Source of the DNA: Dickeya zeae NCPPB 2538
Lineage (GTDB): Bacteria > Pseudomonadota > Gammaproteobacteria > Enterobacterales > Enterobacteriaceae
DNA: 64,000 nucleotides
Reading direction: 5' to 3'
Assembly: GCF_000406165.1 (NCBI RefSeq)
Contig: NZ_CM001977.1
Span: 3,742,808 to 3,806,807 of the forward strand
The notes below the pieces were generated by a model that saw only the letters and a list, made by a program, of their open reading frames with translations, searched no databases and was not told the DNA's origin. The translations under genes were made by a program, and so were the position numbers. This document shows, in pieces, positions 52,101 to 61,161 of this stretch. Each line of letters starts with the position of its first letter. The first letter of the stretch is position 1.

Positions 52101-53822
52101 TCAGGTCCTCTCCGTTTTGCTTAGCCACATCTCATCCATCCCGCCGCCGCGGATCTGCATCGGATAGACATGCTCGCTGCTGTCTACTCGTACATCCACA
52201 AACACCAGCCGATTTTTCTGTTCCAGCGCCGCTTTCAACTTCGGCTCCAGCTCATCCGGGGTATCGATAGTGATGCCGACATGGCCGTAGGCTTCCGCCA
52301 GCTTGACGAAGTCCGGCAGAGATTCCATGTAAGAGCTGGAGTGACGGCCGGAGTAGATCATGTCCTGCCACTGTTTCACCATACCGAGGAAGCGGTTGTT
52401 CAGGCTCACCACCACAATCGGCAGGTCATATTGCAATGCGGTAGACAGCTCCTGAATATTCATCTGGATACTGCCGTCACCGGTCACGCAGATAACCGTT
52501 TCTTCCGGCAATGCCAGCTTGATCCCCAGCGCGGCAGGCAAACCGAATCCCATCGTCCCCAGGCCGCCGGAGTTAACCCAACGACGCGGCTGGTCAAACG
52601 GATAATACAGCGCAGCGAACATCTGATGCTGCCCCACATCGGATGCCACGTAAGCCTTGCCTTGGGTCAGGCGATGCAGCGTTTCGATAACCGCCTGCGG
52701 TTTGATCGCGTCACCATCGGTGTTGTATTTCAGGCACTGACGGGAACGCCACTGCTCGATGCGCAACCACCAGTCACGCATTGCGTCGAATTTCTGCTGA
52801 ACCTCGCCGCCTTGCGTCAGCAGTTCCAGCATCAGGCTTAACACCTGACGAGCATCGCCGACGATCGGAATATCCGCCGCCACCGTTTTAGAGATGGAGG
52901 CCGGGTCGATATCGATGTGCAAAATGGTGGCGTTCGGGCAGTACTTCGCAAGATTATTGGTGGTTCTGTCGTCAAAACGAACCCCGACGGCGAAGATAAC
53001 ATCAGCGTTATGCATCGCCATATTGGCTTCGTAGGTACCGTGCATACCCAACATCCCCAGGCTCTGGCGATGCGTGCCCGGGAAACCTCCCAGCCCCATC
53101 AACGAACTTGCCACTGGCAGGTTGAGTTTTTCCGCCAACTCGCGCAGTTCCTGATGACAATTGGCGTTAACAACGCCGCCACCGCTGTAAATAACCGGGC
53201 GTTCGGCAGCCAGCAGCGTCTGCAAGGCGCGTTTGATTTGGCCTTTGTGCCCCTGCACCGTCGGGTTATAAGAGCGCAGACTTACCTGATCAGGATAGGC
53301 ATACGGCAGCTTCTTAGCCGGGTTAAGAATGTCTTTTGGCAAATCCACCACCACCGGCCCAGGACGCCCCGTCGACGCCAGATAGAAGGCTTTTTTCAGC
53401 ACGGTGGGAATGTCTTCAGTCTGTTTAACCAGATAACTGTGCTTCACCACCGGGCGAGAAATCCCCACCATGTCGCATTCCTGAAAAGCGTCATACCCGA
53501 TAAGTGACGTCGCCACCTGGCCGGAAATCACCACCAGCGGAATGGAATCCATGTACGCGGTGGCAATACCGGTAATGGCATTGGTTGCGCCCGGCCCCGA
53601 GGTCACGAGCACTACCCCAACTTCACCCGTCGCTCTGGCGTAGCCGTCTGCCATATGTACCGCGCCCTGCTCGTGGCGCACCAGAATGTGTTCTATACCG
53701 CCAACGGTGTGCAGCGCATCGTAAATATCCAGCACCGCACCGCCCGGATAGCCGAACACATGTTTTACGCCCTGATCGATCAACGATCGAATCACCATCT
53801 CGGCGCCTGACAACATCTCCAT
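52101..53822 (-). CDS. ilvI: Acetolactate synthase III large subunit
   Basis: IlvI is the thiamine diphosphate- and FAD-dependent catalytic subunit making acetolactate or acetohydroxybutyrate for valine, isoleucine and leucine. It has 573 residues. The N-terminal catalytic glutamate is in LVRHEQGAVHMADGYARA (about residue 47). GPGATNAITGIATAYMDSIP and the FAD-region FDDRTTNN follow. The ThDP/Mg site is CVTGDGSIQMNIQELSTALQ, with NNRFLGMVKQWQDMIY after it. In E. coli this operon is activated by Lrp and repressed by leucine; the 379-bp upstream gap could hold such sites, but I cannot define them. Confidence 0.97.
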   Translation of the reverse strand: MEMLSGAEMVIRSLIDQGVKHVFGYPGGAVLDIYDALHTVGGIEHILVRHEQGAVHMADGYARATGEVGVVLVTSGPGATNAITGIATAYMDSIPLVVISGQVATSLIGYDAFQECDMVGISRPVVKHSYLVKQTEDIPTVLKKAFYLASTGRPGPVVVDLPKDILNPAKKLPYAYPDQVSLRSYNPTVQGHKGQIKRALQTLLAAERPVIYSGGGVVNANCHQELRELAEKLNLPVASSLMGLGGFPGTHRQSLGMLGMHGTYEANMAMHNADVIFAVGVRFDDRTTNNLAKYCPNATILHIDIDPASISKTVAADIPIVGDARQVLSLMLELLTQGGEVQQKFDAMRDWWLRIEQWRSRQCLKYNTDGDAIKPQAVIETLHRLTQGKAYVASDVGQHQMFAALYYPFDQPRRWVNSGGLGTMGFGLPAALGIKLALPEETVICVTGDGSIQMNIQELSTALQYDLPIVVVSLNNRFLGMVKQWQDMIYSGRHSSSYMESLPDFVKLAEAYGHVGITIDTPDELEPKLKAALEQKNRLVFVDVRVDSSEHVYPMQIRGGGMDEMWLSKTERT

Positions 53823-54201
53823 GGGTTTGCCTCTTATTGTTCAGATAGCGAGTTGCTTCTGCATTGACAGGGGAACCCCCCGCGCTCATTAGACGATACA
53901 CGGTGAATGAAACAAGAGCGTGCGAGCTTTCGCCACACGCCTGCGCTTTCGCAGTACATCGCCCGGGTTTTTACATATAACTTATTAACATAACGCCAGA
54001 TTATGAAGCAGGCAAACGCCGCTGCCGGGCTGGCAACGGTGTGATAATGGTAAATCAACTGTTAAAAGAGGAACGAAACAGATAAAACGCTGGGGAGCGA
54101 CCACGGCATTAAAAAATATCCCGCCGCGGTCAGGCATTACAGAGTGAAATATTGACGATAAAATTGCGACTCAACGTGCGTCATCGCCGTCAAAATGTCT
54201 G
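53823..54201. other. Upstream region of ilvIH
   Basis: This 379-bp gap separates ilvI from the acyl-CoA synthetase stop. It contains an AT-rich block (about 53970-54000, with TTATTAACATAA) likely to include the ilvI promoter and Lrp sites. leuO, found near here in E. coli, is absent. Confidence 0.5.
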
Positions 54202-56007
54202 CTACTCGGTGTACATTGCCTCAATTTCCAGCTGATAACGCTGATGAATGACCTTACGACGGAGTTTTAATGTTGGAGTCAGTTCACCTTCCTCCTGACT
54301 AAACGGCGTCGGCAACAAAGTGAATTTTTTCACCTGCTCAAAGCGGGCAAACTCTTTTTGCACCTCACGCAGCCGCTGTTCAAACAGCGACACAATATGG
54401 CTATGGCGCAGCAGTTCCAGCCGGTCCTGATACCGCAGGTTAATCGAATGGGCATACTCTTCCAGTGCGTCAAAACACGGTACAATCAACGCAGAGACAT
54501 ATTTGCGGGCATCAGCGATCACCGCGACTTGCTCAATGAAACGATCCTGCCCCAGCGCCCCTTCCAAATGCTGTGGCGCGATGTATTTGCCGCCCGAGGT
54601 TTTCATCAGATCTTTGAGGCGTTCGGTGATGAACAGGTTACCGTTCCCGTCTACATCACCCACATCGCCGGTTTTAAACCAGCCGTCTGGCGTGAACGCC
54701 GCCTCAGTGTCTTGTGGACGCTGGTAATAGCCGCGCATCACCGTCGCACCACGTACCTGGATTTCATTTTGCTCGCCGATACGCACCTCGATACCCGGCA
54801 ACGGCGTCCCCACCGACCCGAGCAGGTACTGATTCGCTTCCCAGCAGGACACCGTAGCGCAGGTTTCCGTCAGGCCGTAGCCATAAACGATACGCACCCC
54901 CATCGCCTGAAAGAAAGCGATGATATTGTCATCCAGACGCGCACCTGCCGCTGGCAGAAAACGCACCTTTCCTCCCAGCAACTGACGTAGACGTGACAAT
55001 ACCAATCGATCAGCAAGCTGGCAGGTCAGCGCATTCCACACACCAGCGCGTTTTCCGGCTTGTTGGCGTAAAAACCGCTTCGTGCCTTGGGCGATTCCCC
55101 AATGAAACAGCGCACGCCGATGCCACGGTGCCTGCGCCACTTTTTCATGGATTGCGCTAAACACCTTCTCGTAAAAGCGCGGTACGGCGCACATCACCGT
55201 CGGGCTCACCGCTGTCATCGCCGCACGTACCTGATTGGTATCACGCAGATACACATTCTGTGCGCCGCGGTGCATGATAAGGAAGCTCCAGGCACGTTCG
55301 AATACATGCGATAACGGCAAAAAGCATAGCGACACGTCCTGTTCGCTTATCTGCAACCGCTCATCATGCAACATCAGTTGGGTTGCCATGTTGGCGTAAT
55401 CCAGCATGACGCCTTTCGGCTCACCGGTAGTACCGGAGGTATAGATGAGCGTGAACAGATCGTGCAGGTCCCGCTCTGCCACACGCTGGCGCAGGACAGA
55501 CTCCCACACGGATAACTCGGCCTGCGCTTCAAACTCCTGCAGTGAGACGGCAATATCGCAACCCCGGCGGCGTGTCTGCTCATCAAGCAAAATAATGGTG
55601 CGCAGTTGTGGACAGGTACTGCGTAGCGACATCAGCAAATCAAACTGTGCCTGACCGCCCACAAAAACGGTTCGGATATCCGCCTCATTGAGAATAAAGG
55701 CCGCCTGCGCCGCCGCACTGGTGGCATAAAGCGGCACGGTAATCGCGCGCAAGTGCAACAATGCCAGGTCTGCCAGCGACCAGTTAATCGAATTATCAGA
55801 GAAGATGGCCACCCGCTCCTGAACATCAACGCCCACTCCCAGCAGGCCGCAGGCGATGCGGCGAATACGCTCGCCCACCTGATGCCAGTCAAGTTGCTGT
55901 TCCTGACCGGGTTCCCATTCACGAAACGCCAGCGCGTCAGGACGTTGGGCTATTTGTTGCTGAATGCGGTGAACCAGGTGGTATTGTGGGAGTAAATTCG
56001 TCTTCAT
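54202..56007 (-). CDS. AMP-forming long-chain acyl-CoA synthetase-type ligase
   Basis: This 601-residue protein is an AMP-binding ligase of the long-chain fatty acyl-CoA synthetase type, which adenylates a carboxylic acid and moves it to CoA. The P-loop-like A3 motif is TLIYTSGTTGEPKGVML (about residue 180). CAVPRFYEKVFSAIHEKV, YGYGLTETCATVSCW, GWFKTGDVGDVDGNGNLFIT and the hinge ERLKDLMKTSGGKYIAPQHLE follow. Its C-terminal lysine region ends LTPTLKLRRKVIHQRY. It resembles the FAA1/FadD15-like branch rather than FadD itself. It has no signal peptide and stands where leuO is found in E. coli. The acid it uses is unknown. Confidence 0.85.
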   Translation of the reverse strand: MKTNLLPQYHLVHRIQQQIAQRPDALAFREWEPGQEQQLDWHQVGERIRRIACGLLGVGVDVQERVAIFSDNSINWSLADLALLHLRAITVPLYATSAAAQAAFILNEADIRTVFVGGQAQFDLLMSLRSTCPQLRTIILLDEQTRRRGCDIAVSLQEFEAQAELSVWESVLRQRVAERDLHDLFTLIYTSGTTGEPKGVMLDYANMATQLMLHDERLQISEQDVSLCFLPLSHVFERAWSFLIMHRGAQNVYLRDTNQVRAAMTAVSPTVMCAVPRFYEKVFSAIHEKVAQAPWHRRALFHWGIAQGTKRFLRQQAGKRAGVWNALTCQLADRLVLSRLRQLLGGKVRFLPAAGARLDDNIIAFFQAMGVRIVYGYGLTETCATVSCWEANQYLLGSVGTPLPGIEVRIGEQNEIQVRGATVMRGYYQRPQDTEAAFTPDGWFKTGDVGDVDGNGNLFITERLKDLMKTSGGKYIAPQHLEGALGQDRFIEQVAVIADARKYVSALIVPCFDALEEYAHSINLRYQDRLELLRHSHIVSLFEQRLREVQKEFARFEQVKKFTLLPTPFSQEEGELTPTLKLRRKVIHQRYQLEIEAMYTE

Positions 56008-56163
56008 GCGCGTAAAAGTCTGACAATCTCAAAAATAGGCGTAAAAACCGGGCAGGCAGTCTACCGCGCCCATCAGTAGCGTCAAAGCCCTTTACGCCGC
56101 TTTTCCACCAGGAATGTGACGGGCAAAACACCCCGAATATCACCACCGGTGATGATCCCGATG

Positions 56164-56192
56164 TTGACATCACTGCGGGAATCAAGTACCAA
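56164..56192 (+). promoter_or_regulatory. Candidate leu operon promoter
   Basis: A perfect -35 TTGACA (56164-56169) and TACCAA 17 bp later lie about 47 bp before the leuL start. A palindrome ATCACC-ACC-GGTGAT (56139-56153) sits just upstream. Confidence 0.5.
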
Positions 56193-56238
56193 TAAAAGCA
56201 GAACTTCGTTTTCAACTCATTTTGGATACTGAAACAGC

Positions 56239-56322
56239 ATGTTTAACGTCGCTCAGCTACTAGGCCTACTACTAAACGCATCTTACTTGCGCGGTATGCC
56301 GGTGGGCGAAATTCAGAGCTGA
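56239..56322 (+). CDS. leuL: leu operon leader peptide
   Basis: This is a 27-residue attenuation leader, MFNVAQLLGLLLNASYLRGM and seven more residues ending EIQS. It has five leucine CTA codons, two then three around one glycine codon, plus a TTG. CTA is a rare codon in enteric bacteria, so translation is sensitive to charged leucyl-tRNA. It matches the E. coli LeuL plan (GLLLLNASSLRG). A terminator (56344-56372) follows 22 bp after the stop and leuA starts 93 bp after the stop. Confidence 0.93.
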   Translation: MFNVAQLLGLLLNASYLRGMPVGEIQS

Positions 56323-56343
56323 TTTCAGGTCACCCCCATAAAA

Positions 56344-56372
56344 AACCCGCGCCGTTGCGCGGGTTTTTTTTT
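56344..56372 (+). terminator. leu attenuator
   Basis: AACCCGCGC, a CGTT loop and GCGCGGGTT form a 9-bp stem followed by nine Ts. It lies between leuL and leuA and stops transcription when leucine is plentiful. Confidence 0.9.
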
Positions 56373-56415
56373 ACTCGCCGGGCGCCCAGGCTAACAGAAC
56401 AAAGGAACCAGACCG

Positions 56416-57990
56416 ATGAACCAACAAGTGATTATTTTCGATACGACGTTGCGTGACGGTGAGCAAGCGTTGCAGGCCAGCCTGAGTGTAAAAGAAAAGC
56501 TCCAGATTGCCCTGGCGCTGGAAAGGATGGGCGTCAATGTGATGGAAGTCGGTTTTCCCGTCTCCTCTCCCGGCGATTTCGAATCGGTACAAACGATCGC
56601 CCGTAACATCAAAAACAGCCGTGTTTGTGCCCTGGCACGTTGCGTTGAAAAAGACATTGATGTGGCGGCCGAATCCTTGCGCGTTGCCGAGGCGTTCCGT
56701 ATCCATACGTTTATCGCCACCTCGCCGATGCATATCGCGACCAAACTGCGCAGCACGCTGGATGAAGTCATTGAGCGGGCCACGTATATGATTAAACGCG
56801 CCCGCAACTACACCGACGATGTGGAATTCTCCTGTGAAGACGCTGGCCGTACCCCGATCGAAGACCTGAGCAGGGTGGTGGAAGCCGCCATTAACGCTGG
56901 TGCCCGTACCATCAATATCCCGGATACTGTCGGTTATACCCTGCCCCACGAATTCGGCAACATCATCGCCTCGTTGTACCAGCGTGTGCCGAACATCGAT
57001 AAAGCGATCATTTCCGTGCATACCCATGACGACCTCGGTCTGGCGGTGGGCAATGCCATGGCGGCAGTACACGCCGGTGCTCGTCAGGTAGAAGGTACAC
57101 TCAACGGCATCGGCGAACGCGCGGGCAACTGTTCACTGGAAGAAGTGATCATGGCCATCAAGGTACGCAGCCAGTTGATGAACCTGCACACCAGCATCAA
57201 CCATCAGGAAATCTACCGTACCAGCCAGATAGTCAGCCAGATCTGCAACATGCCGATCCCGGCCAACAAGGCGGTAGTCGGCGCCAATGCGTTCGCTCAC
57301 TCTTCCGGTATCCATCAGGACGGCGTGCTGAAAAACCGCGAAAACTACGAAATCATGACGCCGGAATCCATCGGCCTGAAAGAAGTGCAGTTGAACCTGA
57401 CTTCCCGCTCTGGCCGTGCTGCCGTTAAACACCGCATGGAAGAAATGGGCTATAAAGAAGGCGACTACAATCTGGATACGCTGTACGCCGATTTCCTCAA
57501 ACTGGCCGACAAGAAAGGTCAGGTGTTCGACTATGACCTGGAAGCGCTGGCGTTTATCAACAACCAGCAGGAAAGCTCCGAATTCTATCGGCTGGACTAC
57601 TTCAGCGTGCAATCTGGTTCTAGTGTTATGGCTACAGCGTCCGTCAAATTGTCATGTGGCGACGAGACACTGTCCGAAGCAGCTACCGGTAACGGCCCGG
57701 TTGACGCTGTGTATCAGGCCATTAACCGCATTACCGGCTACCCGATCAATCTGGTCAAATACCAGTTGTCCGCCAAAGGACAAGGTAAAGAAGCGCTCGG
57801 CCAGGTGGACATTGTGGTGGAATATCAGGGCCGCCGTTTCCACGGCGTCGGTCTGGCGACGGACATCGTCGAATCCTCCGCCAATGCGATGGTTAACGTA
57901 TTAAACAACATCAAACGTGCGCAACTGGTTGAAAAAGAAGTGCAGCGTTTGCAGCAACACAACAAACACAACAGTCAGGAAACAGTGTGA
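56416..57990 (+). CDS. leuA: 2-isopropylmalate synthase
   Basis: LeuA condenses acetyl-CoA with 2-ketoisovalerate, the first committed step of leucine synthesis, and is feedback-inhibited by leucine. It has 524 residues. The TIM-barrel signature is FDTTLRDGEQALQASLSVKE at the N-terminus. SVHTHDDLGLAVGNAMAAVHAG and GTLNGIGERAGNCSLEEV carry metal-binding residues. The C-terminal regulatory domain (about residues 390-520) ends with LVEKEVQRLQ and a short tail. Its stop overlaps the leuB ATG by one base. Confidence 0.98.
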   Translation: MNQQVIIFDTTLRDGEQALQASLSVKEKLQIALALERMGVNVMEVGFPVSSPGDFESVQTIARNIKNSRVCALARCVEKDIDVAAESLRVAEAFRIHTFIATSPMHIATKLRSTLDEVIERATYMIKRARNYTDDVEFSCEDAGRTPIEDLSRVVEAAINAGARTINIPDTVGYTLPHEFGNIIASLYQRVPNIDKAIISVHTHDDLGLAVGNAMAAVHAGARQVEGTLNGIGERAGNCSLEEVIMAIKVRSQLMNLHTSINHQEIYRTSQIVSQICNMPIPANKAVVGANAFAHSSGIHQDGVLKNRENYEIMTPESIGLKEVQLNLTSRSGRAAVKHRMEEMGYKEGDYNLDTLYADFLKLADKKGQVFDYDLEALAFINNQQESSEFYRLDYFSVQSGSSVMATASVKLSCGDETLSEAATGNGPVDAVYQAINRITGYPINLVKYQLSAKGQGKEALGQVDIVVEYQGRRFHGVGLATDIVESSANAMVNVLNNIKRAQLVEKEVQRLQQHNKHNSQETV

Positions 57991-59081
57991 TGAGCAAGAG
58001 TTACCATATTGCCGTCTTACCCGGTGACGGCATCGGCCCGGAAGTAATGGCTCAGGCGTATAAAGTAGTGGATGCGGTTCGCCAGCGTTTTGGTTTGCGC
58101 ATCACCACCAGCGAATACGACGTCGGTGGCATCGCCATCGACCGGCAGGGTACGCCGCTGCCACAGGGGACGATCGAAGGCTGTGAACAGGCCGACGCCA
58201 TTCTGTTCGGCTCGGTTGGCGGCCCGAAATGGGAACATCTGCCACCGGCAGAGCAACCAGAACGTGGCGCGCTGTTACCCCTGCGCAAACACTTCCGCCT
58301 GTTCAGCAACCTGCGCCCGGCACGTCTGTATCAGGGGCTGGAAGCCTTCTGCCCGCTGCGTAGCGACATCGCCGCCAACGGTTTCGACATTCTGTGCGTG
58401 CGTGAACTGACCGGTGGTATCTACTTCGGCCAGCCGAAAGGCCGTGAAGGCAGCGGCATGTACGAACGCGCTTTCGATACCGAGGTGTATCACCGTTTCG
58501 AAATCGAGCGCATTGCCCGCATCGCCTTTGAATCAGCACGCAAGCGCCGCAGCATCGTCACCTCTATCGATAAAGCCAACGTGTTGCAAAGCTCCATTCT
58601 GTGGCGCGAAATCGTCAACGAAATCGCCCGCGATTACCCGGATGTTCGCCTGAATCATCTGTATATCGACAACGCGACCATGCAGTTGATTAAAGATCCG
58701 TCCCAGTTTGACGTACTGCTGTGTTCTAACCTGTTCGGCGACATCTTATCCGACGAATGCGCGATGATCACCGGTTCCATGGGGATGTTGCCGTCAGCCA
58801 GCCTCAACGAACAGGGCTTTGGTCTGTACGAACCGGCCGGTGGTTCCGCACCGGATATCGCAGGCAAGAACATCGCCAACCCGATCGCCCAAATCCTGTC
58901 TGCGGCACTGTTGCTGCGCTACAGTCTGGGTGCAGATGATGCTGCCACCGCCATTGAGCAGGCGGTCAACCAGGCGCTGGCGGAAGGTTACCGCACCGGC
59001 GATCTGGCCAGCGGCAGCAACGCCGTCACCACCGATGAAATGGGCGATGCGATTGCCCGATTTGTAGCAGAAGGGGCGTAA
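57990..59081 (+). CDS. leuB: 3-isopropylmalate dehydrogenase
   Basis: LeuB oxidises and decarboxylates 3-isopropylmalate with NAD+. It has 363 residues from the ATG at 57990; a GTG one codon earlier is less likely. LPGDGIGPEVMAQAYKVVDA is the family start. NLRPARLYQG, the substrate-binding VRELTGGIYFGQPKG, and the Mg site in LLCSNLFGDILSDECAMITG are clear. GLYEPAGGSAPDIAGKNIAN follows. It is the second gene of leuABCD, overlapping leuA and 2 bp from leuC. Confidence 0.98.
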   Translation: MSKSYHIAVLPGDGIGPEVMAQAYKVVDAVRQRFGLRITTSEYDVGGIAIDRQGTPLPQGTIEGCEQADAILFGSVGGPKWEHLPPAEQPERGALLPLRKHFRLFSNLRPARLYQGLEAFCPLRSDIAANGFDILCVRELTGGIYFGQPKGREGSGMYERAFDTEVYHRFEIERIARIAFESARKRRSIVTSIDKANVLQSSILWREIVNEIARDYPDVRLNHLYIDNATMQLIKDPSQFDVLLCSNLFGDILSDECAMITGSMGMLPSASLNEQGFGLYEPAGGSAPDIAGKNIANPIAQILSAALLLRYSLGADDAATAIEQAVNQALAEGYRTGDLASGSNAVTTDEMGDAIARFVAEGA

Positions 59082-59083
59082 TC

Positions 59084-60484
59084 ATGGGTAAGACCTTATA
59101 TCAGAAATTGTTCGATGCGCATGTGGTACACGAAGCACCGAATGAAACCCCACTGCTGTATATCGACAGACACCTGGTGCACGAAGTGACCTCACCGCAG
59201 GCATTCGACGGTTTGCGCGCCATGGGCCGTAAAGTCCGCCAGCCGGGCAAAACCTTCGCCACCATGGACCACAACGTCTCGACTCAGACGCGTGACATCA
59301 ACGCCAGCGGCGAAATGGCCCGTATCCAGATGCAGGAGTTGATCAAAAACTGTGCCGAGTTTGGCGTGCAACTGTATGACCTGAACCACCCGTTTCAGGG
59401 CATCGTGCACGTTATCGGGCCAGAACAAGGTATGACGCTGCCGGGGATGACCATCGTTTGCGGTGACTCCCACACCGCCACCCACGGCGCGTTCGGCGCA
59501 CTGGCATTCGGTATCGGTACCTCTGAGGTAGAACATGTACTGGCGACGCAGACGCTGAAACAAGGCCGCGCCAAAACCATGAAGATCGAGGTCGTGGGTG
59601 ACGCGGCCCCGGGTATCACCGCCAAAGACATCGTGCTGGCCATCATCGGTAAAACCGGCAGTGCTGGCGGTACCGGCCATGTGGTGGAATTCACCGGCAG
59701 CGCTATCGAAGCGCTGAGCATGGAAGGCCGCATGACCTTGTGCAACATGGCAATCGAAATGGGTGCCAAAGCCGGTCTGGTCGCGCCGGACGACACCACC
59801 TTTGCTTACCTGAAAGGTCGTCAGTTCGCGCCGACCGGTAGCGATTGGGATGCCGCCGTGGAGTACTGGAACACCCTGCGTTCCGACGCCGATGCGCACT
59901 ACGACACCATCGTCACACTGAATGCCGCCGACATCGCGCCGCAAGTGACCTGGGGCACCAACCCCGGTCAGGTGATCGCCGTTGATCAAATCATCCCGAC
60001 ACCGGAATCCTTCCATGATCCGGTAGAACGCGCCTCGGCAGAAAAAGCGTTGGCGTATATGGGTTTGCAGCCGGGCGTGAAACTGACGGAGGTGGCAATC
60101 GACAAAGTGTTTATCGGTTCCTGCACCAACTCCCGTATTGAAGACTTGCGCGCTGCCGCTGCTATCGCCAAAGGGCGCAAAGTGGCCGACGGCGTGCAAG
60201 CCTATGTTGTCCCCGGTTCCGGCCCGGTCAAAGCACAGGCAGAAGCCGAAGGTCTGGACAAAATCTTCCTGGATGCCGGTTTCGAATGGCGTCTGCCCGG
60301 TTGCTCTATGTGTCTGGCAATGAATAACGACCGTCTGAACCCGGGCGAGCGTTGCGCTTCGACCAGTAACCGTAACTTTGAAGGGCGTCAGGGCCGTGGT
60401 GGCCGCACCCATCTGGTCAGCCCCGCGATGGCGGCGGCGGCGGCGATTACCGGTCGTTTTGCAGACATTCGTGAACTGAATTAA
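59084..60484 (+). CDS. leuC: 3-isopropylmalate dehydratase large subunit
   Basis: LeuC, with LeuD, isomerises 2-isopropylmalate to 3-isopropylmalate through a [4Fe-4S] cluster. It has 466 residues, the E. coli length. Cluster cysteines are in KVFIGSCTNSRIEDLRAA (about residue 347) and LPGCSMCLAMNNDRL (about 407 and 410). GDSHTATHGAFGALAFGIGT and TFATMDHNVS are aconitase-family blocks. It is 2 bp after leuB and 11 bp before leuD. Confidence 0.98.
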   Translation: MGKTLYQKLFDAHVVHEAPNETPLLYIDRHLVHEVTSPQAFDGLRAMGRKVRQPGKTFATMDHNVSTQTRDINASGEMARIQMQELIKNCAEFGVQLYDLNHPFQGIVHVIGPEQGMTLPGMTIVCGDSHTATHGAFGALAFGIGTSEVEHVLATQTLKQGRAKTMKIEVVGDAAPGITAKDIVLAIIGKTGSAGGTGHVVEFTGSAIEALSMEGRMTLCNMAIEMGAKAGLVAPDDTTFAYLKGRQFAPTGSDWDAAVEYWNTLRSDADAHYDTIVTLNAADIAPQVTWGTNPGQVIAVDQIIPTPESFHDPVERASAEKALAYMGLQPGVKLTEVAIDKVFIGSCTNSRIEDLRAAAAIAKGRKVADGVQAYVVPGSGPVKAQAEAEGLDKIFLDAGFEWRLPGCSMCLAMNNDRLNPGERCASTSNRNFEGRQGRGGRTHLVSPAMAAAAAITGRFADIRELN

Positions 60485-60495
60485 GAGAGGCAACC

Positions 60496-61098
60496 ATGGC
60501 TAAATTTACCCAACACACTGGTTTGGTGGTGCCGCTGGATGCCGCCAACGTCGATACCGACGCGATTATCCCGAAGCAGTTTCTGCAAAAGGTGACCCGT
60601 ACCGGTTTCGGTCAGCATCTGTTTCACGACTGGCGTTTTCTGGACGATGCCGGTCAGCAGCCTAACCCGGATTTCGTGCTGAACCAGCCGCGCTATAAAG
60701 GTGCAAGCATTCTGCTGGCACGCGAAAACTTCGGCTGTGGCTCTTCCCGCGAGCACGCGCCGTGGGCGTTGACCGACTACGGCTTTAAGGTCGTTATCGC
60801 CCCAAGCTTCGCCGATATTTTCTACAGTAACTCGTTTAACAACCAGCTGCTGCCAGTCAAACTGAGCGATGCCGATATCGACGACCTGTTCAAACTGGTA
60901 GCCAGCCATGAAGGCATTACCTTCACGGTGGATCTGGAAGCACAGCAGGTTAAAGCAGGCGAGAAGACCTACTCGTTTGAAATAGACAGCTTCCGCCGTC
61001 ACTGCATGATAAATGGTCTGGACAGCATCGGCCTGACGCTGCAGCACGACGCATCCATCGCCAGTTACGAGCAGCAACAACCGGCGTTTCTGCGCTAG
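60496..61098 (+). CDS. leuD: 3-isopropylmalate dehydratase small subunit
   Basis: LeuD is the swivel-domain partner of LeuC. It has 200 residues. DAANVDTDAIIPKQFLQKVT at the N-terminus and LLARENFGCGSSREHAPWAL (about residue 75) are the family signatures. It follows leuC after 11 bp with AGAGAGGC before its ATG. The operon terminator lies 26 bp after its stop. Confidence 0.98.
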   Translation: MAKFTQHTGLVVPLDAANVDTDAIIPKQFLQKVTRTGFGQHLFHDWRFLDDAGQQPNPDFVLNQPRYKGASILLARENFGCGSSREHAPWALTDYGFKVVIAPSFADIFYSNSFNNQLLPVKLSDADIDDLFKLVASHEGITFTVDLEAQQVKAGEKTYSFEIDSFRRHCMINGLDSIGLTLQHDASIASYEQQQPAFLR

Positions 61099-61124
61099 TT
61101 TGGCCTTGCTGTTTTATTGCACGC

Positions 61125-61150
61125 ACAAAGCCCACTTCGGTGGGCTTTGT
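61125..61150. terminator. Bidirectional terminator of leuABCD and the siderophore-interacting gene
   Basis: A perfect 11-bp stem (ACAAAGCCCAC with GTGGGCTTTGT) and a TTCG loop lie between the convergent stops. Confidence 0.85.
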
Positions 61151-61161
61151 TGCTTGTAACC

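Noticed and set aside
53623..53901. Minus-strand frame starting MSAGGSPVNAEATRYLNNKR at the start of ilvI
   Set aside because: It runs on into ilvI in another frame and has no known leader-peptide character (no run of branched-chain codons).
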